The notes: generated from the sequence alone by a model not told the origin. Shown: positions 52,780 through 62,968, counted from the first letter of the stretch. The stretch: DNA of 64,000 bases from Methylobacterium sp. B4 (GCF_003201865.1 NZ_QJJJ01000005.1:1-64000), one strand, 5' to 3'. Made by a program: numbers and translations.

Positions 52780-55167
52780 TCAGCGGCGCGAGCCGCGATG
52801 GCGCCGCGACCCGTCGCCCTCGGGCGCGGGCGGCGTACCGGGCCGCGCCTTGCCGGAGAACGCCTTGCCGGAGAACGCTTTGCCCGCGGAGGCCTTGCCC
52901 TTGCGCGCCTTCGCTTTGGCGGCGACCGCGGCCTTGCTCGGCCTCGTCTTGGTTCCGGTCTGCTTTGCGCCCGAACGGCTGCGCCCCTCCGACAAAATCT
53001 CGAAGCGCAGGGCGCCGGCGGTCGCCGCCGCCTCCACGAGGCGCACCTCGACCGTGTCGCCGAGGCGGTAGGTCTCGCCGCTGCGGTCGCCGACGAGGGC
53101 GTGCAGGGCCTCGTCGTGGCGGAAATACTCGGTGCCGATGGTGGAGACCGGTACGAAGCCGTCCGCGCCGGTCTCGGCGAGCTTCACGAACAGCCCGGAG
53201 CGCGTCACCCCGGAGATGCGGCCCGAGAAGGTGGCGCCCACCCTGTCGGCGAGGTAGCCGGCGATGAGCCGGTCGATGGTCTCGCGCTCGGCCGCCATCG
53301 CCCGGCGCTCGGCCGCCGAGATCTGCTCGGAAACAGCATCGAGCATGCCCGGCGTGGTGTCGCCGGGCAAGCCATCCTTGCCTAATCCGCAGGCACGCAC
53401 GAGGGCGCGGTGGACGATCAGGTCGGCGTAGCGCCGGATGGGCGAGGTGAAGTGGGCGTAGCGGCGCAGGTTCAAGCCGAAATGGCCCAGATTCTGTGCA
53501 GCGTAGACGGCCTGTGCCTGCGAACGCAGCACGACCTCGTTGATGAAGGGCGCGTGCTCGCTCTCGGCCACCTGGGCGAGGATGCGGTTGAACAGGTCCG
53601 GCCGGAGCGCCCCGGCCTTGGTCATCTTGATGCCGACCGAGGCGAGCACCTCGGAGAGCGCCCGCATCTTCTCCAGCGCCGGCTCGTCGTGGACCCGGTA
53701 GATCAGGGGGGAACCCGCCTTCTCCAGGGTCTCGGCCGCCGCGACGTTGGCCTGGATCATGAACTCCTCGATCAGCCGGTGCGCCTCCAAACGCTCCGGC
53801 ACGATCACCCGGTCGACGCCGCCCTCGGCGTTGAGCAGCACCTTGCGCTCCGGCAGGTCGAGGGCCAGCGGACCGCGAGCGTCGCGGGCCCGCTTCATCG
53901 CCGCGTAGGCCGCGTAGAGCGGGCGGAGCGCACGCTCCAGAATCGGCCCGGTGATGTCGTCGGAGTGACCGTCGATCGCCGCCTGCGCCTGGGCATAGGC
54001 GAGCTTGGCGTGGGAGCGCATCAGGATGCGGTGGAAGCTGTGGCCGCGCTTCACCCCGTCGGCACCGATGGTCATGCGCACGGCCAGCGCCGGCCGGTCC
54101 TCGCCCTGGCGCAGGGAGCAGAGGTCGTTCGAGATGCGCTCGGGCAGCATCGGCACCACCCGGTCGGGGAAGTACACCGAATTGCCCCGCAGCATCGCCT
54201 CACGGTCGAGGGCCGAGCCCGGCCGGATATAGGCCGCCACGTCGGCGATCGCGACGGTGACGACGAAGCCACCCTCGTTGGCTGGGTCGGGATCGGCCTC
54301 GGCCATCACCGCGTCGTCGTGGTCCTTGGCATCGGGCGGGTCGATCGTGATTAGCGGCGCCTCGCGCCAATCCTCGCGACCGCGCTTGGTCGCCCGCTTG
54401 GCCTCGTCGGCCTCCGCCAGCACGTCCTTGGGGAAGACGTGGGGGATGTTGTGGATGTGCAGGGCGATCAGACTGACCGCCTTCTCCGAGCCGAGCGAGC
54501 CGAGGCGCTCGGTCACCCGGCCGCGGGGCAGGCCGAAGCGGGTCTCGCGCTCCACCGCGACGCTGACGAGATCTCCGTCGCGCGCCTCTCCCTCCTCGCC
54601 GGCAGGGATCGCGATCTCCTTGCCTTGCGACCTCTTCTCCACCGGCAGGATGCGACCGCCGTCGCGGCCGGCGCGATAGACGCCGATCACTTCCGCGCGG
54701 TTCTTGCCGATCACCTTGACGACGCGGCCGGTATAGCGGCCCGGTGCCTCCGGGTCCGGCGCCACGCGGATCAGGGCCCGGTCGCCGAGGCCGGGGGCCG
54801 GTCGGTTGCCGTTGCGCCCGCCGCGAAGCGCCTCGATCACGATCCTGGGCGCCTCACCATCCCCGTCCCACTGGGCCGGACGGGCCACGAGGTCGCCGTC
54901 CCGATCCCGGGAGGAAATATCGGCCAGCACGACGGGAGGCAGGCTGCCGCCCTTGCGGAAACCGCCACGGCCGCGATCCAGCGCTCCCTCCTCCTCGATC
55001 TGCTTCAGGATCGCCTTGAGCCCGATCTTGTCGGCGCCTTTCAGGCCGAAGGCCTTGGCGATCTCGCGCTTGCCCACCGTTCCCGGCGTGTCGGCGATGA
55101 AGGCGAGGATCTGCTCGCGGGTGGGAAGAACGGGCGGACCCGCTTGCGGATTGATGCGTCTGGCCAA
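52780..55167 (-). CDS. rnr: Ribonuclease R
   Basis: A 795-residue 3'-5' exoribonuclease that degrades structured RNA. Domain order: N-terminal helix-turn-helix (TREQILAFIADTPGTVGKREIAKAFGLKG), cold-shock domains, the RNB catalytic domain with ITIDPPDAKDHDDAV (metal-binding aspartates) and YAHFTSPIRRYADLIVHR, an S1 domain (VGATFSGRISGVTRSGLFVKLAETGADGFVPVS) and a Lys/Ala-rich tail that may bind RNA. Length is typical. It starts a rnr-DUF983-NUDIX run. Confidence 0.96.
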   Translation of the reverse strand: MARRINPQAGPPVLPTREQILAFIADTPGTVGKREIAKAFGLKGADKIGLKAILKQIEEEGALDRGRGGFRKGGSLPPVVLADISSRDRDGDLVARPAQWDGDGEAPRIVIEALRGGRNGNRPAPGLGDRALIRVAPDPEAPGRYTGRVVKVIGKNRAEVIGVYRAGRDGGRILPVEKRSQGKEIAIPAGEEGEARDGDLVSVAVERETRFGLPRGRVTERLGSLGSEKAVSLIALHIHNIPHVFPKDVLAEADEAKRATKRGREDWREAPLITIDPPDAKDHDDAVMAEADPDPANEGGFVVTVAIADVAAYIRPGSALDREAMLRGNSVYFPDRVVPMLPERISNDLCSLRQGEDRPALAVRMTIGADGVKRGHSFHRILMRSHAKLAYAQAQAAIDGHSDDITGPILERALRPLYAAYAAMKRARDARGPLALDLPERKVLLNAEGGVDRVIVPERLEAHRLIEEFMIQANVAAAETLEKAGSPLIYRVHDEPALEKMRALSEVLASVGIKMTKAGALRPDLFNRILAQVAESEHAPFINEVVLRSQAQAVYAAQNLGHFGLNLRRYAHFTSPIRRYADLIVHRALVRACGLGKDGLPGDTTPGMLDAVSEQISAAERRAMAAERETIDRLIAGYLADRVGATFSGRISGVTRSGLFVKLAETGADGFVPVSTIGTEYFRHDEALHALVGDRSGETYRLGDTVEVRLVEAAATAGALRFEILSEGRSRSGAKQTGTKTRPSKAAVAAKAKARKGKASAGKAFSGKAFSGKARPGTPPAPEGDGSRRHRGSRR

Positions 55168-55323
55168 GGGCAGGGCTCGCCGCGCCGGTCCGAACGGGTC
55201 CGGCGCGCAGGATTCTTCGATGCGGGAGAGACCGTTGACGATCCCGGCGTCCTGCGAAGATGGGCTCTTGCCCCCTCCGCGACAACGCCGACGCGCTCCC
55301 CGTGAACAGGTTCGACGATCCGC

Positions 55324-55662
55324 TCAGCCCGTGGAAGCGGATTTGCGGATCGTCTCGACTGCCGCGTCCACGTCGAAATCGCTCCCCACGAGTTCGGCGA
55401 GGCTGAAGGGTGATGTCCGCGGCAGGGTCAGGTTCACCCGCCCCTCCTCCGGCTGAAGCTCGGGCGCCTCGGCGGCACGGACCGCCAGGGTCCAGGCTCC
55501 GTCGATCCGCACCGTCTCCGGTCCCGGCGGATCGGCGGCGAGGGCAGCGAGTCGCGCGGCCGCCGCCTCGCGGAAGCCGAGGCTGCGGCGGTCATCCGAG
55601 ACCAGGGCCGCCTTGATCAGCTCCGCCAGGGCTTCGCCGACTCTCTCCACGCTCGCGTTCAT
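55324..55662 (-). CDS. Hypothetical protein, 112 residues
   Basis: A soluble acidic protein starting MNASVERVGEALAELIKAALVSDDRRSLGFREAAAARLAALAADPP, helical in the first half and then DGAWTLAVRAAEAPELQPEEGRVNLTLPR with beta character. It ends in DFDVDAAVETIRKSASTG. I recognise no domain. It is read from a good ATG and is same-strand with the FMN reductase 62 bases upstream. Confidence 0.6.
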   Translation of the reverse strand: MNASVERVGEALAELIKAALVSDDRRSLGFREAAAARLAALAADPPGPETVRIDGAWTLAVRAAEAPELQPEEGRVNLTLPRTSPFSLAELVGSDFDVDAAVETIRKSASTG

Positions 55663-55724
55663 TCGCCGTCCCTCCGCATCCGCTCAGCCCTTGCGAAGGG
55701 CAAACGGAATGCCAGGGGCAGGGT

Positions 55725-56303
55725 TCAGTACGGCGTGCCGCCCGCGCGCTGCGTCTTGAGCGCCTCGGCGTACCACGTGAGTTCGTCGAGGAACTTCTTG
55801 GCGGCACGGCCGAGCCAGTCCTCGGCGGGCTCGCCCGCCTCGCTCAGCGCCTTCTGGACGCGCGGGATCGGCAGCAGCGAGGGGATGCTCGGCGTGCCGA
55901 GTTCGGCCAGCATCGCCCGCAGCTGCATCGCCGCGCGCACGCCGCCGTACTGCCCGGCCGAGTAGCAGACGATGCCGGACGGCCGCCAGAAATACTCCTC
56001 CAGGAAGTGGTCGAGGGTGTTGGACAGCGCGGGCGGGATCGAGTGATTGTACTCGGCCGAGACCACCACGAAGGCATCCGCACGGCGGTAGAGCGCCGCC
56101 AGCCGCTCCAGCGGCTCGGGCGCCTGGCCCTTCGGGTATTCCTTGTACATTCGGTCGAGGAGCGGAAGCTGCAGCTCGGCCGGATCGACCAGGGGCGCCG
56201 CGTGGCCGCGGGCTTCGAGCTGCGCGACGAGGAAGCGGGCGGCGCGGATGCCGGCGCGGTCGGCACGCACGGATCCGAGGATGACGGGAACGGTCAGGGA
56301 CAT
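55725..56303 (-). CDS. NADPH-dependent FMN reductase family protein
   Basis: A 192-residue flavodoxin-like protein: TVPVILGSVRADRAGIRAARFLVAQLE gives the FMN phosphate loop, AFVVVSAEYNHSIPPALSNTLDHFLEEYFWRP the isoalloxazine contact and YSAGQYGGVRAAMQLRAML the third segment. It likely reduces FMN or quinones or azo compounds with NAD(P)H in the cytoplasm. ATG 56303 is the domain start. Normal length. Confidence 0.88.
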   Translation of the reverse strand: MSLTVPVILGSVRADRAGIRAARFLVAQLEARGHAAPLVDPAELQLPLLDRMYKEYPKGQAPEPLERLAALYRRADAFVVVSAEYNHSIPPALSNTLDHFLEEYFWRPSGIVCYSAGQYGGVRAAMQLRAMLAELGTPSIPSLLPIPRVQKALSEAGEPAEDWLGRAAKKFLDELTWYAEALKTQRAGGTPY

Positions 56304-56374
56304 GGTTCGGCTCGCGGCTCGGAGAGGGGCCGCGCAGACTATCCCAGCGATCCCGCCCCGTCGCCGTTCCGCGA

Positions 56375-58345
56375 TCAGGCCGCGACGGGATGGACCTCCG
56401 CATTCGCCTGGATCGCGGCCTGCGACGCGGCCTCGAACGCCGCGATCTCGGCCGCCGGCATCGGCTTGTGGAACAGGTAGCCCTGCATGGAGCGGCAGCC
56501 GACCGAGCGCAGGAGCTGCATCTGCTCGCGCGTCTCCACCCCTTCCACGATGCAGTCGAGGGCGAGGTGGCGGCATAGATCCAGGATCGAGCGGACGATG
56601 TTCAGGGCGGTCGCATCCTCCGCACACTGGGTGACGAAGCTCCGGTCGATCTTCAGCCGATCGACCGGCAGCCGGTGCAGGTAGCTCAGGCTGGAATAGC
56701 CCGTCCCGAAATCGTCGAGGGCGATGCGCACCCCGAGCGCCTTGAGGGAGGTCAGCACCCGGCGGGCATCGCCCAGATCGCGCATGAGGCCGCTCTCGGT
56801 CACCTCGAAGACGATCCGGCTCGGATCGACGCCGCTCTCCACGACGAGGGCGATGAGCTGATCGACGGTCTCGGGCGCGGCGAGGTCGTGGGCCGAAAGA
56901 TTGAACGAGAGCCGGCGGTCGGCCGGCCAGTCCCGCATCGTGTCGAGGGCCTGCCCGAGCATGGCCCGGGTCAGGTCGCGGATGAATCCGCTGCGCTCGG
57001 CCACCAGGATGAAGTCGGCCGGGGAGACGGAACCCAGGGTCGGGCTGTTCCATCGCGCCAACGCCTCGTAGGCCTCGACACGCCCGCTCGCCGCATCCAC
57101 GATCGGTTGGTAGTGCAAGTGGAACTCGGTCGCGAGATCGGCCCGCCGCAGGGCCTTCTCGACGGCGGCCTGACGGCGCAGTTGGGCCTCGTGCCGGGGC
57201 GCGAAGCACACGGACGTGCCCCGGCAGCGGACCTTGGCGTGGTAGAGCGCGAAATCCGCCCGCTCCATCAGGCTGTCGGCACTCAGGGCCGCTTCGGGGA
57301 AGCGCGCGAAGCCGATCGAGGCGCCGATCTGCGCGTGCCCCTCGCGGATGAGGTAGGGCTCGCGCAGCAGGGCGCAGAGCTGCCGGCCCAGGGCGTCGAG
57401 ATCGGCATCCGCCTCGACGATGAGGCCGAACTCGTCGCCGCCGAGGCGGGCCACCCAGCCCAGGCCCGCCCGCTCCAGGCGCCGGGCCACCTCCCGCAGC
57501 ACCGCGTCGCCGGCGCCGTGGCCGAGGCTGTCGTTGACCGGCTTGAAGCCGTCGAGATCGATCACGCCGAGGCCGAAGCACCCGCCCTGCGCCTGGGCCC
57601 GCTCGGCGGTCGCCTCCAGCCGCGCCACGAAGGAGCGGCGGTTGGGCAGGCCGGTCAGCGCGTCGGTATGGGCGAGCCGGCCGTTCTCCGCGGTCAGGGC
57701 GACGAGCCGGCGGAAGTCGCCGTAGGCGAACTTCTGCATCATCGTCATGCCGATCAGAACGAATAGGTAGTTGATGATCGTCACCTGCAGGAGCGGCGCC
57801 CCGTAGACGAGGAAGTAGAGGCTGAAAGGGATGGCGATCGTCGTGAGGATGCGGGCGGCGGTGCGCAGATGCATGAGGCACTGCACGCAGACCATCATGG
57901 TGACGGTGAGAAAGAACAGTCCCTGCATGTTTTCGGCGAGGCCACCATAGGCCATCAGCGTCGCCGCCCAGACCGCGAGACCAATCCCGAGCAAGAGGGT
58001 CCAGAGGTTGATGACCTGCAGGCGGGCGAAGGTTTCCGGCCCCTGGGACGGTTGCCGGACGGCGCGCATCCAGGCCAGCGAACGCACCGCGACGATTGCG
58101 ATCAGGAGCACGGGCGGACCGAGGATCAGCTCCGCGGGCGCGAGCCCGAAATGCGTATAGGCCAGCGCGACCACGTTCAGGGCGAGGATCGCGTAGAGGA
58201 TCAGGATCTGCCGTGCGAGCGCCTGGAACTGCGCTGCCGCCAGAACGGGATCGTTCTCCTGCACGACGTAGAAGGCGCGGAGGCGGCGGAGGAGCCGCGG
58301 GATCAACATTGCCGCCTCATCGTCGGACACTCTGATCCGAGGCAT
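56375..58345 (-). CDS. Membrane GGDEF-EAL protein (cyclic di-GMP)
   Basis: A 656-residue protein: N-terminal membrane region of about five or six helices (ILILYAILALNVVALAYTHFGLAPAELILG through YLVYGAPLLQVTIINYLFVLIGM), a GGDEF domain with intact RLGGDEFGLIVEA, and an EAL domain with VEAYEALARW, FNLSAHDL, DDFGTGYSSL, LKIDRSFV and GYLFHKPM. Both catalytic motifs look complete, so it may make and break cyclic di-GMP, or use one side for regulation. TTG 58357 and ATG 58309 are alternative starts. Confidence 0.87.
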   Translation of the reverse strand: MPRIRVSDDEAAMLIPRLLRRLRAFYVVQENDPVLAAAQFQALARQILILYAILALNVVALAYTHFGLAPAELILGPPVLLIAIVAVRSLAWMRAVRQPSQGPETFARLQVINLWTLLLGIGLAVWAATLMAYGGLAENMQGLFFLTVTMMVCVQCLMHLRTAARILTTIAIPFSLYFLVYGAPLLQVTIINYLFVLIGMTMMQKFAYGDFRRLVALTAENGRLAHTDALTGLPNRRSFVARLEATAERAQAQGGCFGLGVIDLDGFKPVNDSLGHGAGDAVLREVARRLERAGLGWVARLGGDEFGLIVEADADLDALGRQLCALLREPYLIREGHAQIGASIGFARFPEAALSADSLMERADFALYHAKVRCRGTSVCFAPRHEAQLRRQAAVEKALRRADLATEFHLHYQPIVDAASGRVEAYEALARWNSPTLGSVSPADFILVAERSGFIRDLTRAMLGQALDTMRDWPADRRLSFNLSAHDLAAPETVDQLIALVVESGVDPSRIVFEVTESGLMRDLGDARRVLTSLKALGVRIALDDFGTGYSSLSYLHRLPVDRLKIDRSFVTQCAEDATALNIVRSILDLCRHLALDCIVEGVETREQMQLLRSVGCRSMQGYLFHKPMPAAEIAAFEAASQAAIQANAEVHPVAA

Positions 58346-58575
58346 AGAAACTAACAAATCCTAATAAATCGACACGTCGGATCCGACGAGACGAGCGTTC
58401 GGACGAGCGACGTCGCCTCCGAACTAAGTTGTGACGGATAGTCCCGTCCTGCCCGAACGAAGCGGAATTAGGATCATCAAGAACGGCTTTCGAGCCAAGC
58501 CCGATCGCCGCGCCGCGAAGCCTGAGAGCGAATGTTGAGAGGAGACGGCCTGGATCCGCCGCAGGCCGGCAAATG

Positions 58576-58607
58576 AAAAGCGCCGCAGCCTCGGGGGCCA
58601 CGGCGCT
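58576..58607 (-). terminator. Terminator of glnA
   Basis: On the minus strand AGCGCCG and CGGCGCT pair around a 17-base loop (CCGTGGCCCCCGAGG region), followed by TTTTC. It lies 45 bases after the glnA stop. Confidence 0.72.
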
Positions 58608-58651
58608 CGATGGTCTCTCGGAGGGGGCCTGCGGCGGCTGCCGCGAGCGGA

Positions 58652-60061
58652 TTAGAGCGAGTAGTAGTTCACGAACTCGATCGGGTGCGGGGTCATCTCG
58701 TAGCGCAGCACCTCGGTCATCTTCAGCTCGATGAACGAGTCGATCTGGTCGTCCGAGAACACGCCGCCGGCCTTGAGGAAGGCGCGGTCCTTGTCGAGGT
58801 TCTGCAGAGCCTCACGAAGCGAGCCGCAGACGGTCGGGATCTTCTTCAGCTCCCGCGGGGGCAGGTCGTAGAGATCCTTGTCCATGGCCGGGCCCGGATC
58901 GATCTTGTTGATGATGCCGTCCAGGCCCGCCATCAGCAGCGCCGAGAAGGCGAGGTAGGGGTTGGCCATCGGATCGGGGAAGCGGACCTCGACGCGCTTG
59001 GCCTTCGGGTTCGTCGTCCACGGGATACGGCAGGAGGCCGAGCGGTTGCGCGCCGAGTAGGCGAGCAGCACGGGGGCCTCGTAGCCCGGCACCAGACGCT
59101 TGTAGGAATTGGTGGACGGGTTGGTGAAGGCGTTGAGCGCCTTGGCATGCTTGATGATGCCGCCGATGTACCAGAGGCATTCCTGGCTGAGGTCGGCATA
59201 CTTGTCGCCGGCAAACAGCGGCTTGCCGTCCTTCCAGATCGACTGGTGCACGTGCATGCCCGAGCCGTTGTCGCCGTAGACGGGCTTAGGCATGAAGGTG
59301 GCGGACTTGCCGTAGCTCTGCGCCACGTTGTGGATGCAGTACTTGTAGATCTGCATGTGGTCGGCGAGCAGGGTCAGCGTGTCGAACTTCATGCCGAGCT
59401 CGTGCTGGGCGGAGGCCACCTCGTGGTGGTGCTTCTCGACCTTCACGCCCATGGACTGCATCGCGGCCAGCATCTCGCCGCGCATGTCCTGGGCCGAATC
59501 CTGCGGCGGGACGGGGAAGTAGCCGCCCTTGGTCTGCACCCGGTGGCCGAGGTTGCCGCCCTCGTAATCGGTGAAGCCGTTGGTCGGCAGCTCGGTCGAG
59601 TCGAGCTGGAAGCCGGTATGGTAGGGGTCGGCACCGAACTTCACGTCGTCGAACACGAAGAACTCGGCCTCGGGGCCGACATAGATCGTGTCGCCGATGC
59701 CGGTGGAGCGCAGATAGGCCTCGGCGAGCTTGGCGGTCGAGCGCGGATCGCGGGCGTAGGGCTCGCCGGTCGAGGGCTCGAGCACGTCGCAGACGATCGA
59801 CATGGTGGAGGCGGAGAAGAACGGGTCCATGCAGGCCGTGACCGGGTCCGGCATCAGCAGCATGTCGGACTCGTTGATCGCCTTCCAGCCGGCGATCGAC
59901 GAACCGTCGAACATGGTGCCGTCCTGGAACATCTCCTCGTCGATCAAGGAGACGTCGAAGGTCACGTGCTGCCACTTGCCGCGCGGGTCGGTGAAGCGGA
60001 AGTCGACGTACTTGACGTCATTGTCCTTGATGGCCCTCAGCACATCGGCGGCCGTATTCAT
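58652..60061 (-). CDS. glnA: Glutamine synthetase type I
   Basis: A 469-residue dodecameric ammonia-assimilating enzyme. N-terminal [25 protein letters not shown] and [17 protein letters not shown], the ATP and metal segments [35 protein letters not shown] and [15 protein letters not shown], and the adenylylation site Tyr398 in [13 protein letters not shown] are present, so control by GlnE adenylylation and PII is expected. It is divergent from glnII; glnB, its usual neighbour, lies 3 kb away. Confidence 0.97.
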   Translation of the reverse strand: MNTAADVLRAIKDNDVKYVDFRFTDPRGKWQHVTFDVSLIDEEMFQDGTMFDGSSIAGWKAINESDMLLMPDPVTACMDPFFSASTMSIVCDVLEPSTGEPYARDPRSTAKLAEAYLRSTGIGDTIYVGPEAEFFVFDDVKFGADPYHTGFQLDSTELPTNGFTDYEGGNLGHRVQTKGGYFPVPPQDSAQDMRGEMLAAMQSMGVKVEKHHHEVASAQHELGMKFDTLTLLADHMQIYKYCIHNVAQSYGKSATFMPKPVYGDNGSGMHVHQSIWKDGKPLFAGDKYADLSQECLWYIGGIIKHAKALNAFTNPSTNSYKRLVPGYEAPVLLAYSARNRSASCRIPWTTNPKAKRVEVRFPDPMANPYLAFSALLMAGLDGIINKIDPGPAMDKDLYDLPPRELKKIPTVCGSLREALQNLDKDRAFLKAGGVFSDDQIDSFIELKMTEVLRYEMTPHPIEFVNYYSL

Positions 60062-60750
60062 GCTGTACGTCTCCTCGGGAAAATCTGAAGTCGGGACGGC
60101 GGATGGTGTCCCGTTCTCGGGGCGGTCTCCCGGCCGGTCGATCCGTGGGACGCGGCCGGCCCGATGGATCGCGGAATGCCTCGCGCGGGATGCGCGTGCC
60201 TCGAACGCGCGCGCCGCAGCTGCGGCGCGGCGTACTCACCGTCCTCCCGAAAGCCGGGCGGTCTCCGTCCGGACGCTGCGGCGCGGGGGGCATTCCGTGA
60301 GAGGCACGTGGCGAGACACTTGGCTCCTGATCCGGGCACCGTCCCCTCTCGCGCCTCCGGCCGGTCTCGCCGGCCGGCGCGGACGATATCGTTCGCGCTG
60401 CGCAGTTGCCACCCACCAAAAGGCAAAAAATCCGCGCAGCGACGGTGCTTTCGAGAGCTTTCGTCCCCGTCTCGCTCAGCCAGCGCGGTCGACTTTGCCG
60501 CAGGCGCGACGCGCGGAGCGCGGTTCAACTTGGCACATGAAATGCTAGGAGGCAGACCGAAGCGTCCGCCCGCACAGCGGCCGCTCGGGGGGCGGGCAGG
60601 CGCCCTGCTTCATCGGTGGATCGGCGCCAGACGCGGCAGGGAAAGCCTGCCGGAGGCGCGAGGGTTCCGCCGGGGATGCAGGCTCTCAACGGCGCCGGTT
60701 CCGCAAAGGTTTCGTCAGGACACGGATCCTCAAGGTACGAGAGACTGGGA
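60062..60750. other. Divergent intergenic region between glnA and glnII
   Basis: No gene is supported in 689 bases. It must hold both promoters. A good sigma-54-type site faces glnII at 60531 (separate entry). Facing glnA, TGGCAACTGCGCAGC at 60399-60413 on the minus strand keeps the GG and GC pairs 12 bases apart but matches poorly otherwise. The span 60543-60750 would be a long glnII leader. Confidence 0.5.
60531..60545 (+). promoter_or_regulatory. Sigma-54 (-24/-12) promoter candidate of glnII
   Basis: TGGCAC, five bases, then ATGC: the -24 GG and -12 GC doublets are exactly 12 bases apart and only one consensus position differs (ATGC for TTGC). It lies about 205 bases before the glnII start and is oriented towards it. 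NtrC/sigma-54 control of glnII is known in rhizobia. Confidence 0.65.
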
Positions 60751-61797
60751 ATGACCAAGTTTAAGCTCGAGTACATCTGGCTCGACGGTTACACGCCGAC
60801 TCCGAACCTGCGTGGCAAGACGCAGGTCAAGGAATACGACACCTTCCCGACCTTCGAGCAGCTCCCGCTCTGGGGCTTCGACGGCAGCTCCACCCTGCAG
60901 GCCGAGGGCTCCTCCTCCGACTGCGTGCTGAAGCCCGTGCGCCACTTCCCCGACCCGGCCCGCACCAACGGCGTGCTGGTGCTGTGCGAAGTGATGATGC
61001 CGGACGGCAAGACCCCGCACCCGTCGAACAAGCGCGCCACCGTCCTCGACGATGCCGGCGCCTGGTTCGGCTTCGAGCAGGAATATTTCCTCTACAAGAA
61101 CGGCCGCCCGCTCGGCTTCCCCGAGACCGGCTACCCCGCCCCGCAGGGCCCCTACTATTGCGGTGTCGGCGCCTCGAATGCCGGCCCGATCGCGCGCAAG
61201 ATCGTCGAGGAGCACCTCGACCTGTGCCTCGCCGCCGGAATCAACCACGAGGGCATCAACGCCGAGGTGGCCAAGGGCCAGTGGGAATTCCAGATCTTCG
61301 GCAAGGGCTCCAAGAAGGCCGCCGACGAGATGTGGATGGCCCGCTACCTGCTCCAGCGCCTGTGCGAGGCCTACGAGATCGACATCGAGTACCATTGCAA
61401 GCCGCTCGGCGACACCGACTGGAACGGCTCGGGCATGCACTGCAACTTCTCGACGACGTTCATGCGCGAGACCGGCGGCAAGGAGTATTTCGAGGCCATG
61501 ATGGCGGCCTTCGAGCGCAACCTCGACGACCACATCGCCGTCTACGGCCCCGACAACCACATGCGCCTGACCGGCAAGCACGAGACGGCGCCGTGGAACA
61601 AGTTCTCCTACGGCGTGGCGGACCGCGGCGCATCGGTGCGCGTGCCCCACTCCTTCGTCAACAACGGCTACAAGGGCTACCTTGAGGACCGCCGCCCGAA
61701 CTCCATGGGCGACCCCTACCAGATCGCCTCGCAGGTTCTGAAGACGATCTCCGAGGTGCCGCTTCCGAACGAAGCCGCCGAGCGGGCCGTCGCGTAG
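60751..61797 (+). CDS. glnII: Glutamine synthetase type II (eukaryote-like)
   Basis: A 348-residue GSII: MTKFKLEYIWLDGYTPTPNLRGKT, LPLWGFDGSSTLQAEGSSSDC, AWFGFEQEYFLYKNGRPLGFP, GINAEVAKGQWEFQIFG, HCKPLGDTDWNGSGMHCNFST and GKHETAPWNKFSYGVADRGASVRVP. It is shorter than GSI and octameric or decameric, and is not adenylylated. Two GS types side by side are typical of Rhizobiales. An upstream sigma-54-type promoter suggests expression under nitrogen limitation. A strong terminator follows. Confidence 0.97.
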   Translation: MTKFKLEYIWLDGYTPTPNLRGKTQVKEYDTFPTFEQLPLWGFDGSSTLQAEGSSSDCVLKPVRHFPDPARTNGVLVLCEVMMPDGKTPHPSNKRATVLDDAGAWFGFEQEYFLYKNGRPLGFPETGYPAPQGPYYCGVGASNAGPIARKIVEEHLDLCLAAGINHEGINAEVAKGQWEFQIFGKGSKKAADEMWMARYLLQRLCEAYEIDIEYHCKPLGDTDWNGSGMHCNFSTTFMRETGGKEYFEAMMAAFERNLDDHIAVYGPDNHMRLTGKHETAPWNKFSYGVADRGASVRVPHSFVNNGYKGYLEDRRPNSMGDPYQIASQVLKTISEVPLPNEAAERAVA

Positions 61798-61832
61798 GAC
61801 TTTCGAGGCCGAACAGCATGACGTGAGACAGG

Positions 61833-61864
61833 CCGTTCCCGCCGCGAGGTGGGGGCGGTTTTTT
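61833..61864 (+). terminator. Terminator of glnII
   Basis: Stem CCGTTCCCGCC and GGTGGGGGCGG (11 pairs including G-T wobbles) closed by GNRA-type loop GCGA and followed by six T. It begins 36 bases after the glnII stop. Confidence 0.9.
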
Positions 61865-61885
61865 GTTTCGTCCCACCCTCCTCCT

Positions 61886-62001
61886 CATCCTGAGCCGCCC
61901 GCACCAGCGGGCCTCGAAGGATCCTCCGGATCCCGCGCGATCCTTGGACGATCCTTGGACGATCCTTGGAGATCTCGGCTTCGCTCCGACCCCTCAGGAT
62001 G
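61886..62001. repeat. REP-like interspersed element with internal 11-base tandem repeat
   Basis: The element is bounded by CATCCTGAG (61886) and its inverse CTCAGGATG (61993-62001). The left arm continues into GCCCGCxCCAGCGGGCCTCGAAGG, a pattern I recall as dispersed in Rhizobiales genomes. Inside, GATCCTTGGA(C/G) is repeated three times in tandem (61939-61971). It sits between glnII and the convergent glutaminase gene. Confidence 0.6.
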
Positions 62002-62038
62002 TGGCGGAGGGTTGAATGTCGGGACAGCCGGGGCTCGC

Positions 62039-62968
62039 TCACCCCCCGAAAATCGACCAGCCCGTGCGTTTTACCAGCATCTCCAGGGCGATACGCCCGA
62101 GATGGGAGTTACCGGCCGCGTCGAGCCCCGGTGACCAGACGCAGATCGAAGCCTTTCCGGGCGCCACCGCCAGGATGCCGCCGCCGACGCCGCTCTTGCC
62201 CGGCAGGCCGACCCGGTAGGCGAAGTCGCCCGAACCGTCGTAGTGGCCGCAGGTGAGCATGATGGCGTTGATGCGCCGCGCGCGCTCGGCCGAGATCACC
62301 GAATGCCCGGCCAGCGGGTGGTGGCCGGAATAGGCCAGGAACAGCCCGGCCGTGGCGAGCTGCCGGCAGGTCATCGCGATGGCGCAGTGGTGGAAATAGA
62401 CGCCCAGCGTGTAATCGACCGGGTTCTCGATCACGTTGAAGGAGCGCATGTAGTTGGCGAGCGCCGCGTTGCGGAAGCCCGTGCGCTTCTCCGAGGCCGC
62501 GACCGTCTCGTCGATGGCGATACCGCTGTCCTGCGCGACGAACTGCATGAAGCGCAGGATCTCGCCCAGCGCTTCACGGGGCTGGTGGCCCGACAGGATC
62601 AGATCGGTGACGGCGATGGCACCGGCATTGATGAAGGGATTGCGCGGAATCCCTTCCTCGCGCTCCAGCTGGACGATGGAGTTGAACGGGCTGCCCGACG
62701 GCTCGCGGCCGACCCGGCGCCAGAGCCGGTCGCCGACCATGCCGAGCGCCAGCGTGAGGGTGAAGACCTTGGAAATGCTCTGGATCGAGAAGGGGATATC
62801 GGCATCGCCCCCGGCGGCGACGCGGCCCTCGCCATCGATCACCACGAGGCCGAAGCCCTGCGGATCGATGCGCGCCAGTTCCGGGATGTAGCGCGCCACC
62901 TCGCCGCGATCGGGCCGGGCCCGCATCTCCTCGGCGATGTCCTTCACGATGGTGTCGAGATCGGGCAC
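62039..62968 (-). CDS. glsA: Glutaminase
   Basis: A 309-residue serine-dependent glutaminase (beta-lactamase-like fold) that releases ammonia from glutamine. Catalytic Ser64 and Lys67 are in [60 protein letters not shown] and [29 protein letters not shown] are family segments. Length is normal. It lies among glnII, glnA and glnB, so glutamine synthesis and breakdown are encoded together. Confidence 0.95.
   Translation of the reverse strand: MPDLDTIVKDIAEEMRARPDRGEVARYIPELARIDPQGFGLVVIDGEGRVAAGGDADIPFSIQSISKVFTLTLALGMVGDRLWRRVGREPSGSPFNSIVQLEREEGIPRNPFINAGAIAVTDLILSGHQPREALGEILRFMQFVAQDSGIAIDETVAASEKRTGFRNAALANYMRSFNVIENPVDYTLGVYFHHCAIAMTCRQLATAGLFLAYSGHHPLAGHSVISAERARRINAIMLTCGHYDGSGDFAYRVGLPGKSGVGGGILAVAPGKASICVWSPGLDAAGNSHLGRIALEMLVKRTGWSIFGG

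Noticed and set aside
58610-60088. A 492-codon plus-strand open frame opposite glnA
   Set aside because: Mirror of glutamine synthetase; Gly/Val/His composition typical of antisense reading.
61939-61971. Short tandem repeats considered as a CRISPR array
   Set aside because: Repeats are 11 bases with no spacers and no cas genes in the window.
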